From Candidatus Aenigmatarchaeota archaeon (GTDB taxonomy: Archaea > Aenigmatarchaeota > Aenigmatarchaeia > GW2011-AR5): 34,703 nucleotides of DNA. The notes beneath the pieces are model-generated. The model searched no databases. It was not told the DNA's origin and saw nothing but the letters and a program-made list of their open reading frames with translations. Positions 31,948-34,703 of this stretch are shown in pieces (position 1 is the first letter of the stretch; every line of letters starts with the position of its first letter). The translations under genes were made by a program, and so were the position numbers. Location of the stretch: the NCBI GenBank assembly GCA_018304585.1, contig JAGVVY010000017.1:1-34703 (forward strand), read 5' to 3'.

Positions 31948-32141
31948 TTATTTTGTAAATTTGAATATTAGTGTAGCAATAATTGTATATGTTATTGAAA
32001 CTGCCAAAAAATCTGTGTCAAACGGATTTCTAATGAATATGCATAAGATAATGCGGTAGAAGTAAATCCTATCAAAAATCCTGTAACAACTCTGGAGAAA
32101 TTATTTCCGTTAAAAATTTTAAAACCATCAGAGCCTAACAT
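31948..32141 (-). pseudogene. Frameshifted small membrane protein
   Basis: Translating from ATG 32141 on the minus strand gives MLGSDGFKIFNGNNFSR, then VVTGFLIGFTSTALSYAYSL. A one-base frame change near 32010 restores a hydrophobic end DFLAVSITYTIIATLIFKFT before a stop at 31948. The joined product would be about 65 residues with two hydrophobic helices. No family is recognised. A complete gene and two short genes in different frames are less likely but possible. Confidence 0.4.
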
Positions 32142-32162
32142 GCCATGAAATTAGGCTCTGAT
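32127..32162. repeat. 12-bp perfect inverted repeat
   Basis: ATCAGAGCCTAA at 32127-32138 is the perfect reverse complement of TTAGGCTCTGAT at 32151-32162, with a 12-base loop. It lies between the two broken genes and overlaps the start of the 31948-32141 remnant. It could be a terminator, a recombination scar or an operator. Confidence 0.5.
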
Positions 32163-32194
32163 AAAAGCCGCTAAAATTATCAGCATAAATACTT

Positions 32195-32447
32195 TCAAGA
32201 TGCTTTGTAAGCCCTTTTCGATCCTCTTGGCCCATTCATTTCTTTGATAAGTTTAACCGCAGATTTTCCAGTCGTATATTCCCATTTTCTATTATTTCCA
32301 ATGGCATTTCGCATCTTTGTTGAAGACAGAGGTCCGGCTCTTTCAAAAACCCTTGATTTTTACATTGTTCTTCATCATTTCCGGAAGCGTTGATTTCTCA
32401 TCGGAGAAGAAAACAACTCTTTTAAGCCTATACGGCAAGAAAGTCAT
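32195..32447 (-). pseudogene. Decayed gene, C-terminal part resembles nucleotidyltransferases
   Basis: From ATG 32447 on the minus strand the frame reads MTFLPYRLKRVVFFSDEKST and stops at the T-run near 32348. A one-base shift there continues FERAGPLSSTKMRNAIGN, then KWEYTTGKSAVKLIKEM and a stop at 32195. The second part resembles the C-terminal end of NMN-adenylyltransferase-like proteins (RAGPLSxTKxR, then KSxxxxIKE). The family guess is weak. The gene appears broken and probably lacks its N-terminal HxGH motif. Confidence 0.4.
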
Positions 32448-32452
32448 TCTAT

Positions 32453-32525
32453 GGGCCTGTAGTCTAGCTTGGTAGGATCCGGCCTTGGGGTGGCCGAGGC
32501 CTGTGTTCAAATCACAGCGGGCCCA
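32453..32525 (+). tRNA. tRNA-Pro (anticodon GGG)
   Basis: The 73-base gene folds fully: acceptor GGGCCTG with CGGGCCC, discriminator A, D arm with GGT in the loop, anticodon stem CGGCC with GGCCG around TTGGGGT (anticodon GGG), and T arm CTGTGTTCAAATCACAG. CCA is not encoded and there is no intron. TTTAAGCC lies about 27 bases upstream as a promoter. Confidence 0.92.
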
Positions 32526-32621
32526 TGCTTGCGTTCATTTCCGGCAAATCTGTCCAAATCAAGAATATTTAATGCGCCAAACGGCGCTGAATTAATTAAG
32601 CGCTTGATCGGAACATAATTC

Positions 32622-32702
32622 ATGAAAAAATACGGTAAAGAAAACCACAGGCTGATGACAATCTGGGCCGCGGATTGTGCCGAACAGGAGAAAACAATAT
32701 AA
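32622..32702 (+). pseudogene. Short ORF resembling the start of an immunity-type protein
   Basis: A 26-codon ORF reads MKKYGKENHRLMTIWAADCA then ends after QEKTI. The WAADCAE string is reminiscent of the N-terminal part of putative immunity proteins with an Imm5-like fold, which are normally several times longer. It is probably a truncated remnant, with the possibility that it is an unrelated small ORF. Confidence 0.3.
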
Positions 32703-32724
32703 ACTGCCACAAGGATGTTCTAAG

Positions 32725-32847
32725 ATGAAACGGGAATGCGACTCCTGCGGCCAGGAATTCGACGAAAAGGATATGAACGAGCACAGGTTCTACGGCACGA
32801 AGACGTACGTCTGCAAGAAATGCTCGGCCGAATACGGGAAAGGATGA
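32725..32847 (+). CDS. 40-residue zinc-ribbon microprotein
   Basis: ATG 32725 opens a 40-residue ORF starting MKRECDSCGQEFDEKDMNEH, with CDSCG near the start and CKKCSAEYGKG near the end. The two CxxC pairs are typical of a small zinc ribbon and would bind one zinc ion. AGGATG lies ahead as a ribosome binding site. Function is unknown; similar archaeal microproteins exist without named role. Confidence 0.55.
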   Translation: MKRECDSCGQEFDEKDMNEHRFYGTKTYVCKKCSAEYGKG

Positions 32848-32890
32848 TCTCCATAAATTGATTTCCACGAGACGATGCCATTTAATTCAC

Positions 32891-32900
32891 GATTTAAGTA
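32891..32900 (+). promoter_or_regulatory. TATA-like element before the tRNA-Gly 5' half
   Basis: GATTTAAGTA centres about 27 bases upstream of the first base of the tRNA-like sequence at 32924, the usual distance for an archaeal tRNA promoter. Its presence argues that the half gene may still be transcribed. Confidence 0.4.
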
Positions 32901-32923
32901 TTTTCTCCGGAATTTATGAGCAA

Positions 32924-32960
32924 GCACCATTAGTCTAATGGCAGGATTCGAGCTTCCCAA
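32924..32960 (+). ncRNA. tRNA-Gly(CCC) 5' half, 3' half missing nearby
   Basis: The first 37 bases match tRNA positions 1 to 38 without error: acceptor strand GCACCAT, T8-A9, D stem GTCT with GGAT (G-U, U-A, C-G, U-G pairs, the same as in tRNA-Pro of this window), D loop with A14, GG18-19 and A21, anticodon stem CGAGC and loop TTCCCAA, giving anticodon CCC for Gly with A37. After this the GC-rich TGCCCGCAAC follows. No T arm or ATGGTGC acceptor complement exists in the next 180 bases or, by eye, elsewhere in the window. It is either the 5' half of a trans-spliced tRNA or a truncated relic. Confidence 0.6.
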
Positions 32961-33140
32961 TGCCCGCAACTTCGCTGCGTCGTATGCTGTATTAAAATAG
33001 CATGGAAACAGCTCGTGATCGTTTTTCCAAGCGATAAGTAAACTCTGTATATTGCATACGGATTTCATAAATATACCTTGGCGGCAACGCAAGGAATTCA
33101 GCTTTAAGAAGAATCTCGCCATGTTTTATCAGGCAAAACT
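32961..33140. other. Intergenic stretch after the tRNA half
   Basis: No gene is visible in this 180-base stretch. A hairpin lies at 32984-33003 (ATGCT paired with AGCAT, with a bulge inside). GCTCG at 33011-33015 could pair with the anticodon stem CGAGC of the tRNA half, but no T arm follows. CCTTG and CAAGG form a short inverted repeat around 33077-33093. Confidence 0.4.
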
Positions 33141-33662
33141 ATGAAGTTATATCCAACAGTGCGGGAAATCATGAACAAGGACGTGGAAACGGTCTCATTG
33201 GAAGACACGATAACCCATGCGGCAAAAATCATGAAGGAGAAAAAAATAGGGTCACTGCTCATAAAAGGCTATCCGATAGGCATCATTACGGCCACAGATA
33301 TAATATACAAACATGTCGCTGAAGGAAAGGGAAACCATGTAAAGGACATAGCCACTTCTCCCGTGATAACGATATCGCCGAACAGGACCGTTGAGCAGGC
33401 GGCCAAGCTGCTTGCCGAGAAAAACATAGAAAAGCTCCCGGTGCTGGACGGCGACAGGATAGTGGGGATCGTGACCGCTACGGATATACTGAAGGTTCAG
33501 CCTTCGCTCTTTGAGATACTTCTAGAAAAAATGGAGACGGTTTCCGGGCCCTCGGCCGAGGAGGAGCGCATGGAGTTCTCGGAATGCGAATCGTGCATGA
33601 ACTACTCCGACGACGTGGAAGAAGTCGACGGCAAGTTCCTGTGCAGCGAATGCAGGAGCTGA
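33141..33662 (+). CDS. CBS-domain pair protein with C-terminal zinc ribbon
   Basis: The 173-residue protein has two CBS domains. The first covers about 8-66 (VREIMNKDVETVSLEDTITH, PIGIITATDII) and the second about 68-125 (VKDIATSPVITISPN, IVGIVTATDIL). CBS pairs bind adenosyl nucleotides such as AMP or ATP and act as energy sensors. A C-terminal zinc ribbon follows, with C-E-S-C near 150 and C-S-E-C at the end. This fused design is common in archaea. The Pcm gene follows after 16 bases. Confidence 0.88.
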   Translation: MKLYPTVREIMNKDVETVSLEDTITHAAKIMKEKKIGSLLIKGYPIGIITATDIIYKHVAEGKGNHVKDIATSPVITISPNRTVEQAAKLLAEKNIEKLPVLDGDRIVGIVTATDILKVQPSLFEILLEKMETVSGPSAEEERMEFSECESCMNYSDDVEEVDGKFLCSECRS

Positions 33663-33678
33663 ACGCGCCGGAAAAATC

Positions 33679-34323
33679 ATGATGAACAAAGCCTTGCAGG
33701 AGCGGAAACGGCTCCTAATCCGGGAACTGCAATCCTGCGGCCTTCTAAAGAACGCCAGCGTGCTCAGGGCATTTGAAAAAGTTCCGAGGGAAAATTTTGT
33801 TCTTCCCGAATGCAGGAAATACGCATACGTCAACGAGCCGCTGCCCCTGCCGGAAGGGCAAACCATATCCCAGCCGTTCACGGTGGCTTCCATGACGGAA
33901 GCCCTTGACGCGGCACCGGGGCAGAAGGTACTCGAGGTAGGCTCGGGATCGGGCTACCAGGCGGCGATTTTGTCGGAAATCGTGGGCAACAAAGGCAAAG
34001 TCGTGACGATGGAAATAATACCGAAGCTGAAGGAATTCGCAGAGAAAAACCTGTCCGGATACAAGAACGTCGAAGTGATACTCGGCGACGGCTCCAGGGG
34101 CTTCCCACGGGAAGCGCCTTACGACAGGATAATCGTGACGGCGAGCGCGAAGGCCGTGCCTGAAAAGCTTGTGAAGCAGCTCAAAAACGGGGGCACCATG
34201 GTCATACCCGTGGGCGAAGAGATGTACGTCATAAAGAAGAAGGACAAGGCGCTGGAAAAAACCATGATCGGATACTACGCCTTCGTTCCGCTTACCGAGG
34301 CAACAGGCGCTGCACCTTTATAG
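33679..34323 (+). CDS. pcm: Protein-L-isoaspartate O-methyltransferase
   Basis: The 214-residue enzyme repairs isoaspartyl damage in proteins by SAM-dependent methylation. The family motifs are visible: RENFVLPECRKYAYVNEPLP at the N-terminus, GQTISQPFTVASMTEAL, the SAM-binding VLEVGSGSGYQAAILSEIVG and the post-I motif VVTMEIIPKLKEFAEKNL. YDRIIVTASAKAVPEKLVKQL and VIPVGEEMYVIKKK close the domain. Start ATG 33679 (ATGATG) is accepted. It probably shares a transcript with the CBS gene. Confidence 0.95.
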   Translation: MMNKALQERKRLLIRELQSCGLLKNASVLRAFEKVPRENFVLPECRKYAYVNEPLPLPEGQTISQPFTVASMTEALDAAPGQKVLEVGSGSGYQAAILSEIVGNKGKVVTMEIIPKLKEFAEKNLSGYKNVEVILGDGSRGFPREAPYDRIIVTASAKAVPEKLVKQLKNGGTMVIPVGEEMYVIKKKDKALEKTMIGYYAFVPLTEATGAAPL

Positions 34324-34407
34324 CAAATCCCAAGAGGAGCCGAAGTTTCCGCGCGATTTGGTGCACGCAAAGAACGTCATAAAATCTTCCAAGATTAATC
34401 TTCGTTA

Positions 34408-34703
34408 TTATTCAATGCCGGCATAGCGCCTGATTTCGCCGGTCCTGTCTATCCGTTCCCATGTGAAATCGGCGTCGTCCCGACCGAAGTGACCGTAACA
34501 CGCGGTTTTCCTGTATATGGGCTTCAGAAGACCCAGATTCCTGATTATCATTCCCGGGCGCATGTCAAAAAGGCTTCTGACCATCTCCGTGATTTTTTCG
34601 TCCAGGATTTTCCCGGTCCCGAAAGTCCGGACCGCGACGGACACGGGCTCCGCCACGCCGATGGCGTACGCAAGCTGTATCTCGCACCTGCCTGCGACCC
34701 CGG
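34408..34703 (-). CDS. metK: S-adenosylmethionine synthetase, bacterial-type MetK, partial
   Basis: Only the C-terminal part, about 97 residues, lies in the window, as the gene continues beyond 34703. Upstream of the first Met in the open frame the reading continues with [20 protein letters not shown], a near-match to bacterial MetK, then [43 protein letters not shown] and an ending FTWERID. These are the bacterial/eukaryotic MetK signatures, and not the distinct archaeal MAT family. The enzyme makes S-adenosylmethionine, the cofactor used by at least six genes of this window (Elp3, TYW1, TYW2, Trm5, Trm56, Pcm). Confidence 0.92.
   Translation of the reverse strand, partial: GVAGRCEIQLAYAIGVAEPVSVAVRTFGTGKILDEKITEMVRSLFDMRPGMIIRNLGLLKPIYRKTACYGHFGRDDADFTWERIDRTGEIRRYAGIE

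Noticed and set aside
33011-33060. GCTCG at 33011 as the 3' exon of an intron-containing tRNA-Gly
   Set aside because: It could pair with the anticodon stem CGAGC, but the following bases have no T arm (no TTCRA) and no ATGGTGC acceptor strand.
34324-34407. Strong terminator between pcm and metK
   Set aside because: AATCTT-CC-AAGATT can form only a short hairpin with a two-base loop, too weak to call.

Overview
The window reads as chromosomal DNA of an archaeon. Archaeal markers are a threonyl-tRNA synthetase with the archaeal N-terminal editing domain, the tRNA methyltransferase Trm56, three enzymes of the wyosine pathway, an archaeal-style Elp3, a TrmB-family regulator, a DUF1512 protein and a type II (SCNTT) GAPDH. 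Many genes have an A/T-rich TATA-like element about 26-30 bases before the start codon and no ribosome binding site, as expected for leaderless archaeal transcripts. Several metabolic genes look bacterial in type (GlpX-like fructose bisphosphatase, MetK, zinc adenylate kinase, NWKMN-type triosephosphate isomerase). Tight packing and this mixture suggest a small-genome DPANN-like lineage, for example Micrarchaeota or Diapherotrites, but that placement is inference.

Layout. 1-5130: three hairpins, a degenerate TGS-domain GTPase, a frameshifted lipoprotein gene, small membrane and secreted proteins, DUF1512, a TrmB-like regulator and an unknown protein. 5197-8860: Elp3, unknown proteins and a tandem pair of related small membrane proteins. 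8894-17503: translation and tRNA-modification genes (ThrRS, tRNA-Gln, Trm56, TYW1, TYW2) mixed with a cupin, PurD, an HTH-plus-nuclease-like protein and a zinc metallopeptidase; the last two look AT-rich by eye. 17559-18919: a membrane-anchored thioredoxin-fold protein and a PfkB sugar kinase. 18906-23728: a five-gene minus-strand operon, DUF2090 aldolase-like - GlpX - PGK - GAPDH - TIM, with every junction overlapping or 1 base apart. 23785-30747: secreted protein plus Trm5, EamA transporter, nucleotide kinases, DUF192 protein, VapBC pair, MFS transporter and a second HExxH protein.

30734-33140 is a decayed accessory strip. It holds a HicB antitoxin with a truncated hicA, a DUF2283/nuclease-like pair between direct repeats, at least two broken genes, tRNA-Pro, an ORF fragment, a 40-residue zinc protein and a promoter-bearing 5' half of tRNA-Gly(CCC) with no 3' half nearby. 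33141-34703 returns to housekeeping: a CBS-zinc ribbon protein, protein-L-isoaspartate methyltransferase and the C-terminal part of a bacterial-type MetK cut by the window edge.

How the genes work together. Trm5, TYW1 and TYW2 supply three successive steps at G37 of tRNA-Phe, with Elp3 (U34) and Trm56 (C56) also present, so five tRNA modification enzymes lie in one window. The triose operon would interconvert fructose 1,6-bisphosphate and 3-phosphoglycerate and remove the FBP phosphate for gluconeogenesis, with the DUF2090 protein in the position where an FBP aldolase is expected. The most unusual signals are the orphan tRNA 5' half, the DUF2090-GlpX operon and the GTPase that has lost its G3 and G4 motifs.
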